Shown: positions 1 to 9,892 of the stretch, piece by piece
Layout of the letters: the number at the start of each line of letters is the position of its first letter
How positions within the stretch are numbered: position 1 is the first letter of the stretch
Assembly (NCBI GenBank): GCA_905160935.1
Contig: CAJHZI010000457.1
Coordinates: 3,348,501-3,412,500, forward strand
Source: Enchytraeus crypticus
Lineage: Eukaryota > Annelida > Clitellata > Enchytraeida > Enchytraeidae
Direction of reading: 5' to 3'
DNA length: 64,000 nucleotides
Translations under genes and position numbers: made by a program
Notes under the pieces: generated by a model
The model's input: the letters and a program-made list of their open reading frames with translations, nothing else
Databases searched by the model: none
What the model was told of the DNA's origin: nothing

Positions 1-245
1 TACTTTTCCTACCATAGACATAATAAATTTACCCTGACCATTTTTTTGATCACCGGACTGGCTTTCGTTTAGGACCTTACTTCTCCTCAGCACATTTCTT
101 TTGCAGATTCAGATTCGTCTTGTTGAATTGATCTGTGGTGATGTGTGCTGTTGGGGACGTCCCTGACATCATCCATGGATGAAGAAACGGACGTTAAACC
201 TTTATTATTATGATGATGATGATGATGATTATTATTATTATTATT
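1..245 (+). mobile_element. CR1-like LINE 3' end
   Basis: Shares a long 3' UTR with the copy at 29.2-29.8 kb: a region with ATCACCGGACTGGC, then ACGTCCCTGACATCATCC and GAAACGGACGTTAAACC, ending in a TTATTA/GATGAT tract. No coding part is in the window. Confidence 0.7.
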
Positions 246-529
246 AGACAATGGAGAGAGATATTCTAATTAATTTGTTAATTCCTGGAGTAGCATACAT
301 TTAAGTTCGCATATTTACAAAATGATTATCTTAGTAGGTTATTCATAGATAGGATCGGGCGTAGAACGTAAAGTAATCAACTGGAAACCATCCCGTGATC
401 AACTGAACTCAATTGGATTCAATTCCGAGATGAATTGAAATCATGCGGATTCAATCCCGAGATGATATCAATCACATGGACCTACTGTATATTCCGTGCT
501 AACTGTGTCGGGGCCTCTGATGATTATAT

Positions 530-765
530 CAAACACTAACTGCAAGTGTCCTAAGAAGAACTGAGGAATGCAACGAGAAATAACTTCAGAAATCATATTT
601 TTCCTAAGACATAGGCTAAATAAGATATGGATAAGGCGTTACTTTTTGTGAAGTTATAACTCGTTGATTTATTGAGTGTTCTTTATGGAGCTTTAAAGCA
701 GACCCTGAGTATGAATATGTACTTTGGATCTGCAACTTAGCAGAACTATAGAGAGAGAGGACTAC
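530..765 (+). mobile_element. SINE-6 copy
   Basis: Contains the family blocks TGAGGAATGCAACGAGAAAT, a CCTAAGACATAGGC block, and the end GAGTATGAATATGTACTTTG followed by a GA tract. Other copies at 20.45, 23.99, 44.03, 47.45, 53.65 and 57.35 kb. Confidence 0.6.
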
Positions 766-1159
766 TGTATACACTACAAGTAATTTTGGGACATTGATAT
801 AATTTACTTTTTGTTTTTTTTCTGTTTAATTTATTCTACGCTCAAATAACTATATTACAATTTTGCACTGTTATATTAAAATAAAAACAAATGAACCTGC
901 GCCATTAGAACTGTCTTGAATTTGAACAGGAGGAGAAATCAGCACTTTGACTTCTGGACTTGAACACGCACCGCGATCTAAGTATTCATATGTCATCGTC
1001 TAACACAAATTACAAAAAATAATAAGTAAACAATAAATCATTATGGAATTAGAATCATAAGCATGATTATTACACTCAAGTCAGGTTGCAACCCTACGCA
1101 AGAAATGAAGAAACTGAAATGAGATTCAAAGGTACAGAGGCACATATGTCCCAATTGAA

Positions 1160-1480
1160 GTAACTATAGAGCAGAATGGCTTTGCCGACGGCTTGTATTG
1201 TTTTTCTAACACAGTTTTTGATTAACTTTTCAGCTAATAGCTAACAAAAACCCAAACACTAAAAAGTGACGCAAGCGGCAATCGACCCTAGGAGGTCAGG
1301 ATTAAATGCTTGACAACCTAGCCACTGGACTACGGCAGCTTTCGATCAATTGTGGTTAAATAGAACGATTTGATGGATAGTGCATAAAATCTGCCAATAC
1401 ATGTAAAAATATTATGTTCTATCAAAACTCTATAAATTTACTTGTGTCGTATAAAAGAAATACGTGCTGGCAGCCGTGCT
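1160..1480 (-). mobile_element. SINE-4 copy (tRNA-like head)
   Basis: On the minus strand GTCCAGTGGCTAGG and GGGTCGATTGCC stand at A-box and B-box spacing. The body (AGCTAATAGCTAAC, CGATTTGATGGATAGTGCAT) matches the copy at 8.3-8.7 kb. Confidence 0.6.
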
Positions 1481-1674
1481 ATGAGTCAACAGCATTAGAG
1501 TTTTCTTAATGTGGCACAGTACAGGTCGAATTAAATAAAATACATAAAATGATGCAAACGTTAAGTTCTGCTGTATCATTATAGATTCAATATAATTGAT
1601 ACAAATAATTTATATAGTATAAATTGAGACGGGATCCAAGATTATAATTTTAGTTTTCAGGTATCATTCGTCTT

Positions 1675-1790
1675 CTCAAGTCGGTAAGATACTCGACCAC
1701 GGATCAGTAGGTGCGGGGTTCAAATCCTGGGTTCGCCCGCTACTAACATCGCCTTCGAGTGAGGAAACTGACGTTAACCTTTGTTTTACC
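1675..1790 (+). mobile_element. SINE-1 copy
   Basis: tRNA-derived SINE of about 130 bp: A-box-like GTCGGTAAGATACTCGACC, B box GGGGTTCAAATCC, then CACTGACATCGCTTTCGAG-type body and the 3' end GAGGAAACTGACGTTAA. This copy lacks the first bases. Confidence 0.8.
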
Positions 1791-2189
1791 TTTCAACTGT
1801 CACTCTAAAATACGTGTATTATCGCTTAATATAATAGAATGTGTCGGATTTCGATGATATGTACTGCATGGGGTTTTCTGAAATCAGTCTCGAATGCGAA
1901 TATGGACTTTGATTATTCGTTTATAGTCACATTATTATTAGAAGCATATCTATAAAGAAGATATGGACAATGACAATAAAAATAAATTATAAATTCTTCC
2001 ATTAAACCAGTTATCATGAAGTTATTTGCTTTATTACTTACTCTAGAAGATCTATCAAAATTCTGTTCCAGGTAAATATCAATCTGACGGCCCTGTGAAA
2101 TATCATCATGAAAACAAATGATTGCGGTTACATATTTATTAAGTTTGTAACAGTTTAATGTACAGTACTGCAGTACAGAACAGAACGGA

Positions 2190-2560
2190 TAGCCTACTGC
2201 ATTAAGGTATGGAATGAAAATTAATTTAAAGAAACCTAATGCGATGAGAGTGTCTAGAAAAGGAGGAAAAGTCAATTTAGAAGCTGGTAAAGCTAATATT
2301 ACGTCAGTTTCCTCACTCGAAAGCGATGTCAGTGACGGGTGAGCCCAGGATTTGAACCCTGCACATACTGATCCGCGGTCGAGTGTGTTACCGACTTCGC
2401 CATTGGCTCCAGCCAGTGATAGACGGTACGAAGATAGAACAAGTAAAGGGTTTCAGATATTTAGGACACTTATTGACAGAAGTTGAGAAATGTGGATCAG
2501 AAATTAAATGTAGATCATGCTAAAGAGACGGCTTTATATAAGGGTGCATTATATTAAATA
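2190..2560 (+). mobile_element. RTE-type LINE fragment split by a SINE
   Basis: Before 2281 the plus strand reads ALRYGMKINLKKPNAMRVS and after 2418 it resumes DGTKIEQVKGFRYLGH, adjacent segments of the reverse transcriptase seen whole at 60.4 kb. The gap is a SINE-1 copy. Confidence 0.75.
2282..2418 (-). mobile_element. SINE-1 copy inserted in RTE LINE
   Basis: Full-length SINE-1 in antisense, ending GGCTCCAGCCAG next to GATAGACGGTACGAAG of the LINE. The same junction recurs at 5.12 kb. Confidence 0.8.
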
Positions 2561-2604
2561 TTGCTTTATAAACGGAAGTGTTTTATATAAGTTTCCCTGA
2601 TTTG

Positions 2605-2870
2605 TGTCTTGGTTGTTTGAAGAATGGATCAACTGGTGACTGCACGTGTCGTACAAAGCGACTAAAGGCCTAAGATCCAAACCAACGCCAGAAGGGCATT
2701 TGTTTGAAGAACACCTTGGCTCCAGAAATTTGCTTCAATTTTTTTTCTTAAACGAATGAAAGAGAATAATACGGGATAGACAGATGATATAGTTTGGAAC
2801 AGAGAGGAGTGGAGAAGGTCTGTTTGTATCCCGACCCTAATTAAACTGGGCTTGAGGGTATATAATTACG
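2605..2870 (+). mobile_element. SINE-2 copy
   Basis: Begins TGTCTTGGTTGTTTGAAG, with GTGACTGCACGTGTCGTAC, AGATCCAAACCAACGCCAG, CTCCAGAAATTTGCT and a 3' end CCCGACCCTAATTAAACTGG. Other copies at 7.0, 21.9, 31.5, 42.6, 54.45 and 55.95 kb, several ending in (GAT)n. Confidence 0.7.
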
Positions 2871-2879
2871 ACGATTGTT

Positions 2880-3600
2880 TTATATAAACTAAATAATGAA
2901 ACCGTAAGTTTATACTTTTAAATTTGCCCTTGCTATTTTTTATTATTTTATTAATATTATTTTTGGCTACTATTGTTGAGGATTGATTCCTGCTTTCGTC
3001 TTCCTAGCACAGACTTTTCACGTATTACAATTGCATACGAGAATTCAGACTTGTAGTCGAGACCAAAACTCCGAGACCAAAACCAAGACCAAGATCAAAA
3101 CCAAGACCATTAAAGACAACACGCTCCAATTACGACTAAATGAGGTGATAGCACTGGTAGGCCTAAATTAAGTCATTAAGATTGCTATCGGATTTTTTAA
3201 AATAATCTACTAGTCTACAGGTAGAAAATTACTGAAATATCGTAGCCTATTTGATAGGCTATAACCTACTTGATATACCTACTTGATATACATAACCTAT
3301 TTGATAGGCCTATAAGTATGACATTTTTGGAAGTTATTACTTATTGGTGCCGTATACAAAGATGTTACGGGCTTCTTGCTAAATATAGGCTAATAAATTG
3401 TATATAAAACCGTTTGGCATTAGATTCCATTGTGTTTCCCATAGCTGCTTCAAATTTGAAAATATCTAATCGATCTATTTAACTGTTGACGGCACTTTAT
3501 GGCGTACAACAATCGAAGAGCAAGAAAAGGACATTAAAACAAGTCATTGTACTATATCATGTATAATTCTTGCAACTTGGTGATTCGTAACTTTGTAAAA
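2880..3600. other. No gene seen; short GACCAA cluster
   Basis: AT-rich. Positions about 3055-3115 hold a run of imperfect GACCAAAACC/GACCAAGACC hexamers, the same motif as the larger array at 3.6 kb. Nothing else recognised. Confidence 0.5.
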
Positions 3601-3614
3601 ATAATTAAAATAAT

Positions 3615-3835
3615 ATGCAGTGGTCTCGAAAATATCCTAGACCAATCGCTCGAGACCAAGACTAAGACCAGGACCGGATCTTTCGAGACCAAGACCAAGA
3701 CCGGCAAAACCCGGTCTCAAATGGTCTCGAGACCAAGACCAAGACCGGATCTTTCGAGACCAAGACCAAGACCGGTAAAACCCGGTCTCAAGCAGTCTCG
3801 AGATCAGGACCGGGTCTCGAGGACTACAATCCTGC
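3615..3835. repeat. GACCAAGACC minisatellite, ~75-bp higher-order unit
   Basis: Short motif GAGACCAAGACCAAGACCGG recurs. Two higher-order units (from about 3652 and 3727) each contain GGATCTTTCGAGACC and AAAACCCGGTCTCAA. The open frame through it is a by-product of the repeat. Confidence 0.8.
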
Positions 3836-4076
3836 GAGAATGTCTATACAGATGTATTGAGGTCAGGCCGCCATGCCTCAAACAAGAAAATTGGGAAATA
3901 TGCCAGTCTCTGAAGTTAAAATATGCCTGAAGGAACTGGTTTAAATATCGGTTTTCTCCTGTATAGCTTTCCTAGAGTAATTTAGAGTTTATTTCTAAGA
4001 TAAGGCTGTATATCAGCTTTTCGATGCTATTTCGGAAACTTATTTGCGTCCCAATAAGAACCATCATCATTATCAT

Positions 4077-4345
4077 TAGAATGTCTTAATAGCGCAGGGT
4101 TGATGATGTCCCAATAAGAACAATACTATTGTTCAAGTCTAATGACAGATTCTGTGGTGAATTGAACCCTCGTGGGTTCGAATCCCGGATCTGAGAATAA
4201 AATCTCGAGTTGATCTGAGAGTAAAATCTCGGATATTCACTGAACTGGTTATACGGAAAATAGTCTAAATTCCCTAACGGTTTAAACATGTGGTATTAAA
4301 AGTGATAGATATCAACATAGTTGATCATTTCACTGTAAAGCGTGC
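4077..4345 (+). mobile_element. SINE-3 copy
   Basis: tRNA-like head (GTCTTAATAGCGCAGG; B box TGGGTTCGAATCCCG), then GAGAGTAAAATCTCGGA, TTCACTGAACTGGTTATACG, TTTAAACATGTGGTATTAAA and the tail AACATAGTTGATCATTTCAC. Copies at 27.5, 36.1 and 63.5 kb. Confidence 0.75.
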
Positions 4346-4504
4346 TTATCATCACCATTGCTAAGTCAATTTGGAGCAACACTTAAATGATAAACTAACG
4401 ATTTCTTGAGCGTTGCGCGATTTATGCAACCATGACATTGCCGACTGTAGTCACTGCTACAGGGGGATAATCGCTAACAATAGCATTAAATTATTACTCA
4501 TATC

Positions 4505-5125
4505 AAAATGTTTACTCTCTCTCTTAGTGCACAGCCTCTTCGCAAGTCCATGGCATATAACTCCTCCATAGATTTCTATCCTCTGCCTTTCACTTCATAT
4601 CAACATATAAAGTAGTTATCAAATCAGCCAACATCCTAAGTCTCGATCTTCCTCTAATCTTTTTTACTTCCATTCTTCGCTCAATTACCTCTTGCAGTAA
4701 ACCATTACACCCTCTCAGTACATGGACCCATCCAGTACTTTTTTCTATTCTTTATGCTATCTATCAATTGTCTCTTTATGCCAACCCTATTTAGCACTTC
4801 TTCGTTCGTAGTTTTGTGAGTCCATTTTATCTTCTCTATTCTTCTCCATTGCCACATTTCGAATGTTTCTAGTTTTCTAATATCCTCTTTTATTAACGTC
4901 CATGTTTCACAACCGTACAGTAGCGTGATCCACGCTAAAGTCCTAGGTATCTTTATTTTCGTGGCTTTCTTCAAACCTTTTGTTAGCAACTCTTTTCCGT
5001 TAAAAATATCTCTTTAGCATGAGCTACATTTAATTTCTGTTCCACATTTCTCAACTTCTGTCAATAAATGTCCTAAATATCGGAAACCCTTTAATTGTTC
5101 TATCTTCATACCGTCTATCACTGGC
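4505..5125 (-). mobile_element. RTE-type LINE 3' portion
   Basis: Minus-strand product includes LLYGCETWTLIKEDIRKLE, FEMWQWRRIEKIKW and EEVLNRVGIKRQLIDSI, the region after the reverse transcriptase, and ends with the tail ATGGACTTGCGAAGAGGC...GTGCACTAAGAGAG. 5'-truncated within a SINE-1 head. Confidence 0.8.
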
Positions 5126-5154
5126 TGGAGCCATTGATAGACGGTATGAAGATA
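5106..5154. repeat. Hairpin at LINE/SINE junction
   Basis: Arms CTTCATACCGTCTATCA and its exact complement flank CTGGCTGGAGCCAT, a piece of the SINE-1 head. The right arm continues as a short stretch of the LINE on the plus strand. Confidence 0.8.
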
Positions 5155-5169
5155 GAACAAAAGTATAGT

Positions 5170-5630
5170 TACGACATCGGCTGTGACAGTTTATAAAAAT
5201 GATATGTTAATTATACTAATTTAAACTAATTCTCTTGTCTTTACAAAGCTACTCTTTATATTCTACTGTAAGCTACAGCGAATAAGGTTTAACGTCTACT
5301 TCCATATTGCAAGGATTATTGTTAGAGTATGTCCGTTTGAGATTTAAACTGATGGCCTCCTGCTTCTCAGGCAATTGGTACACACTAGACCATCTTATTC
5401 GATTACCTAGAGTGCTGACATTTAAGCACTAATTGTTGGATGATTTAATTTTCAGAAAACATAATTGTTAAAAATAGCAGAGAATGTAAAGATTTAAGTT
5501 TAACTCAAATATATCATGAACGTGAAGTTTTTGTTTCAAATAATTTAATTAAATTTAAATTAAATAATTAATAAATTTAAAAAATAATTAAATTAAATTT
5601 AACATTGTCAGATAAAATCAGTTTACAAAC
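5170..5630. other. No gene or repeat recognised
   Basis: AT-rich sequence below the domain X donor, ending in an ATTTAAATTAAAT tract; intron of gene B by position. Confidence 0.5.
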
Positions 5631-5872
5631 CACGCATTCTAAGGATTTTGATTGCCAATCGAGATCCACCATTCGCTTGAGTCTCAAGGTAACGAAGCAA
5701 GACCTTTCATTCGAAAAGCGTTGCACTTGTTCCTGTATAATACTCGAGGACTTCACAAAGTTTTCCAGTGAAAGCCTGGCTGGAACCTGATCAGTATTGA
5801 CTGTAATCGGTTCATCACTTGATAGAACATTCACTGGTGGAAGGTGTAAGCATATATTCAGCTTCACGAAGA
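5631..5872 (-). CDS. Domain X exon of adaptor gene B
   Basis: A 242-base exon with acceptor TTTACTTTAG and donor GTG/GTTTGT, entering in phase 1 and leaving in phase 0; 80 full codons. The product (FVKLNICLHLPP, then ITVNTDQVPARLSLENFVKS and LRLKRMVDLDWQSKSLECV) aligns along its length with the exon at 55.9 kb, which has identical phases and near-identical size. Shared positions include FVxLxIxLH, VPxR, FVxS, VxLKR, LxW and a terminal ExxV. I do not recognise the fold: predicted strand, helix (ENFVKSSSIIQEQVQRF), strand. It follows the death-domain exon at 12.0 kb in phase. Further exons lie beyond position 1. A UPA-, RA- or PB1-like fold is possible but unsupported. Confidence 0.75.
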
Positions 5873-6084
5873 CTAAAGTAAATGTAAAATAAATATAAAA
5901 TAATAACGATAACATAAGATAAAGTCTAAAAGAAATATAAAGTGTAGCCCGACTTAAATATAATCCGGTAAAATAATTTAAAATGCTCGTTTGACCCATT
6001 TTCTTTCGAAAATATCATTCCATTTGATTTTTGAAAATGTATAATTTTTTAACTTTCGATCTGATATTAGAGTTTTCTCAGATT

Positions 6085-6480
6085 TCATCATTTATATGAA
6101 TATTTAGACATGACCGATATACAGTAGATAGCTATCTGATCAGATATATCTAATCATAACCCTCATGTCTTGTAGATATCTAATTACCAATTAGCGGTCC
6201 GAAGATGCTACATTGTCATATGTACAGGTAGTAAAGCTGGTAAAGCTAATGTTAACGTCCGTTTCCTCACTCGAAAGCGATGTCAGTGACGAGGAGCCCA
6301 GGATTTGAACCCCGCACATAGCTATCCGAGGTCGAATATCTTACCGACGTCGCCACTGGCTCTAGCCAGTGATATTCGATATTTTGAGTGATATTAAAGT
6401 CAAGTAGATGATATTGATTAGACATCTCATTAGATATCTGATTAGACATCAGATTAGATATCTAATCTGATAAGACTATT
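6085..6480. repeat. GATATCTAAT-rich palindromic tract with SINE-1 in it
   Basis: Both sides of a SINE-1 copy (about 6232-6371, minus) hold repeated, self-complementary words such as AGATATCTGATTAGACATC and TTAGATATCTAATCTGAT. The SINE has TTACCGACGTCGCCACTGGC at its head. Confidence 0.65.
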
Positions 6481-6489
6481 GAGCAGTTA

Positions 6490-7000
6490 TCAATGAGTTA
6501 TCTGGTCGGCTTGCAGCATCTTTTCAGATATACATTGGTTTTTGACCCCACTAGCAAATCTTTCTGATAAGAAATAGCAGATGCCTATTCTAATTTTTAA
6601 CGGGACCAATTTAATCAAAATTGTTTTTAGACATTACCAGTTTTGAGTTACATGTACACTTTCAACAACACGGAATCTTATATCTCTATCCGATTACACT
6701 CATTTCTGTTTAATTATAAACACATATGTATTAATCTTGCAAAATCTGAAGCGGGACATAATACACGTATATCGATAACCTATGGCAATCGCCTGATATA
6801 GCGAAGACGATGGAGATGTGGTGGTTCCATTCGTAAACATGTATACAGTCAGTACTGTATAGATCTCTAGGGAATCGTTGCATTTTTTTATAAATCAGTC
6901 CATCAAAATACCCTTCGACATTTGTTCTTGTTGTGTCTGGGTCAGTGTATAATAATCCCCGTGTTTGGTTGGGATCACTACAGAATAAGGAAATCGCTAA
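6490..7000. other. No gene recognised
   Basis: Intronic by position between the two gene B exons. The last part is diverged sequence leading into the SINE-2 copy. Confidence 0.45.
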
Positions 7001-7002
7001 TA

Positions 7003-7250
7003 AGTTGCCGCCTGCACGTAAGAGGCGACTAAAGCAGGAGCTGAGGGAGGCAGAGGGTGCCCACCTCCCCATAAAGTATCTATAAAGATCCAAACCAAAT
7101 TCTGTACGGGCATTCGGTTGGTGAGGGCGTAGACTCCAGAATTTGCTACAAAATTTTAACACGAATGAACATAGATAGGAGTGGAAATCAAAGATCTATT
7201 CGTGTCCCGGAGGCTGGGATTCAAGGGAAGATGACGATGATGATGATGAC

Positions 7251-7284
<34 letters not shown>

Positions 7285-7290
7285 ATGATG
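7003..7290 (+). mobile_element. SINE-2 copy with (GAT)n tail
   Basis: GTAAGAGGCGACTAAAG, AGATCCAAACCAAATTC, CTCCAGAATTTGCTACAAA and CAAGGGAAGATGACGATGAT, running into (GAT)n at about 7225-7290. Confidence 0.7.
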
Positions 7291-7439
7291 ATGATGGACA
7301 GTGTATAATAGTCCGAACTTTCACTGCCCTGTAATATGCGAGGACTAAGCATTCACCGAGGAAGATATTTACCTACTACTTCAGAAACAATATTGTACCT
7401 AACTTAATGTTATAGATTTAAGGTTCAGCAAAGGAATGC

Positions 7440-7748
7440 ATAGCTTTTTAATGGGAGCAAATTTGTGATCGATGAAATCCTTTGTGGAAAGCGAGAGAGT
7501 AGACCTTGCTGTGAGTAAGAGTAAGTACACTGTATTGCCATAGAGAAAGCGAGGAAGTATACCATGCTGTGAGTAAGAGTATAAGTACGCTGAATTGTCA
7601 TAAAAAATCGAAAAAGTAGACTTGGCTGTAAGAGTAAGTACACTGCATTGCCATAGAGAAAGCGAGGAAGTATACCATGCTGTGAGTAAGAGTAAGTACA
7701 CTGTATTGTCAGAAAGAAAGAGAGGGAGTAAATCTTGCTGTAAGAATA
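7440..7748. repeat. 58-bp minisatellite flanked by 15-bp direct repeats
   Basis: About 4.5 units with CTGTGAGTAAGAGTAAGTAC, ACTGTATTGCCATAGAGAAA and AGTATACCATGCTG. GTTATAGATTTAAGG stands at about 7410 and again at about 7749, on either side. Confidence 0.75.
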
Positions 7749-7769
7749 AGTTATAGATTTAAGGTCCTG

Positions 7770-8295
7770 GTAAGATTTGTGATGTCCTGGTAAAGAGACT
7801 CAATCTAGTCTGGAAAAATTTAGTATATTCAGAAGAAATAACAATCAGGAAATTATTCACGATAACCATGTACATCAATTAGTTAACTGCGTTTTATATG
7901 TTTGAAACTAATTTAGTAAAACTAAATTATAATTTTTGATAACAAGCTTGTAATTTATGTACAACTATACAGCCATAGGCAATTCTGCACAAATTATAAA
8001 TGATGCAGAACTTAATTCTCTCATGCATTGCAGAATTTATATCAACTCGTAAATTTTTTATTTATGAATTTGCCTAAGCGGAGAGTGAGCAAGAGAGAGA
8101 GGGGGATAAAATTTTAATTGTTTTACGAATTGATATAAATTTCACTAAGTCTTCCTTATCTGAATATATTGAAGAATGTGTTTTTTTAAATTTTATTTTG
8201 TATTATTCACATTCGTAATATCAATATCTTTACATATATAGGACACCTAAAGATATAAAGGTAGGTATAAAGCTATGTTCAATTCAAAGTGTGTT
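7770..8295. other. No gene or repeat recognised
   Basis: AT-rich, includes a short GAGAGAG stretch near 8090. Intronic by position. Confidence 0.45.
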
Positions 8296-8299
8296 TCTC

Positions 8300-8720
8300 T
8301 GTCACAAGGAATAGAGTTAGACACCGTCAGATTGGGATTAGAATCGATGGCCTTCTGATTAATTATCAGGCTAGGTTAGCTGCTACACGTCATTCCCGGT
8401 CGCTTTGATATTTTCTACCACAGTTCTAAAAACTTTTTGGCTAATAGCTAACCCTTTCCATAACCCTAACCCATACCGTAAATCTAAAAAATGAAGCGAG
8501 TGGCAATCGAACCTAGAACCAAAGATGTAGAGCTTGCACCTTAGTCACTGGACTACTGGACCTTTCTATCAACTGTGGTTTGATTGAACGATTTAATGGA
8601 TAGCGCATGAAATCTGTCTACACATGTAAACGTACATGTAAAGAATGTTATTATGTTCTAGCCAATCAGCAAGATCTAAATTTACTTCTGTGGTAGAATA
8701 GAAATACACGCTTCCCCGTC
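8300..8720 (-). mobile_element. SINE-4 copy
   Basis: Minus strand: GTCCAGTGACTAAGGTGCAA and B box CTAGGTTCGATTGCC, then the shared body. More complete than the 1.2-kb copy. Confidence 0.65.
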
Positions 8721-8724
8721 AAAA

Positions 8725-9890
8725 GCGACAGATTTGAGCCAATTTTAATGAAAATACTTTTTGTCAAAGAAAAAATAGATTCATTTTTGCTCCACAACTA
8801 TACTTTTTCATTCGAATGCTGTGTATCACCGAAACATACGTTTGGATAGTTTAGCCGATCTACTGTTTTTAATTAAATCGCAGACTAAATACTGCTGAAA
8901 TCTTCGGAAGTTTTGTGCATCCACGCATTTTTACTATAGGCTAGAATTATAGGCCTCGCAATAACCTATAAATACTGGCCACATTAGTGGCTACTCAAAA
9001 AGTTAGTTGTGTAAGTTGGTGCGTGGATTCAGGTCCATTGATGACCTACAATCGTGAGCATCTTGCCTATACCAAGCTTCTAAATTGTCATGTTTAGAGT
9101 GTAGTGAGAAGTTATAATAGACTGAAACAGAAGCCAATAGAGGTCAATTGAATAAAAGATCTGTTGCTGGTTATCTTTAATGAGTTTCCCCATTCTTTAC
9201 AAATAAGACTCTACACTTGTTTCTAAAAGGATTGCAAAATCAAGTATACTGATTGATGATAGACATTTCGAAGCAGGGTCAAAGTAAAAATGTGTGTATA
9301 ACTCGACCAATAACGCATGTATTTCAATGAAATGCGGATAAAGTTCTTAAGATTGAATCAGGAATAATATCGAAATTTACATGACAAGCTGTCATTAAAT
9401 AAGTACGGAAGTTATGAAAATTTTCTTTAGTGGTTTTAGTGAATAAGTTTTCGGAATTTTTGATTACATCATTACTCAGGCCAATGCGTCACATGACTGG
9501 ATGATCATGTTGCGTTTTTTACGGCGCCGTCTTTATGCAAGCGTCTCGAAGAAAAGGGAATTTTGTCTACACTGCTTCCGTGTGACCAATCATATACTCG
9601 ATTGTACGTTTATATGTTCTATTGTAGCGCTGATAACTCGCCGCTTGCGCATAATTTCGTTCACGATACCATAAAACATGCAAGCTCAAGTGTGGGATAA
9701 TGCTCTCTTGAAGTGGCAAGCATATGCATGTACAACGTAAAATGCAAACAAATAGCTGAAACGAAGGGCCTACAGTTGAAAAAAGATAAGTCAAACGATA
9801 ATGTATTGATTTCAATTTTAGAATAACATTATTCAATATTTTTAAAGTAATACTCAACTGTCTAAAACGCCACTGCAGCTAAATACATTA
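8725..9890. other. No gene or repeat recognised
   Basis: Over a kilobase with no supported feature; a 96-residue minus-strand frame (9567-9857) has no motif and ordinary AT-rich composition. Confidence 0.45.
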
Positions 9891-9892
9891 TA

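Noticed and set aside
3547-3930. 127-residue frame rich in Arg-Pro-Arg
   Set aside because: Runs through the GACCAAGACC array; no homology or splice context.
7440-7748. CRISPR-like array
   Set aside because: Units are contiguous with no unique spacers; a eukaryotic minisatellite.
9567-9857. 96-residue minus-strand frame
   Set aside because: No motif, no repeats, ordinary AT-rich composition; likely chance.
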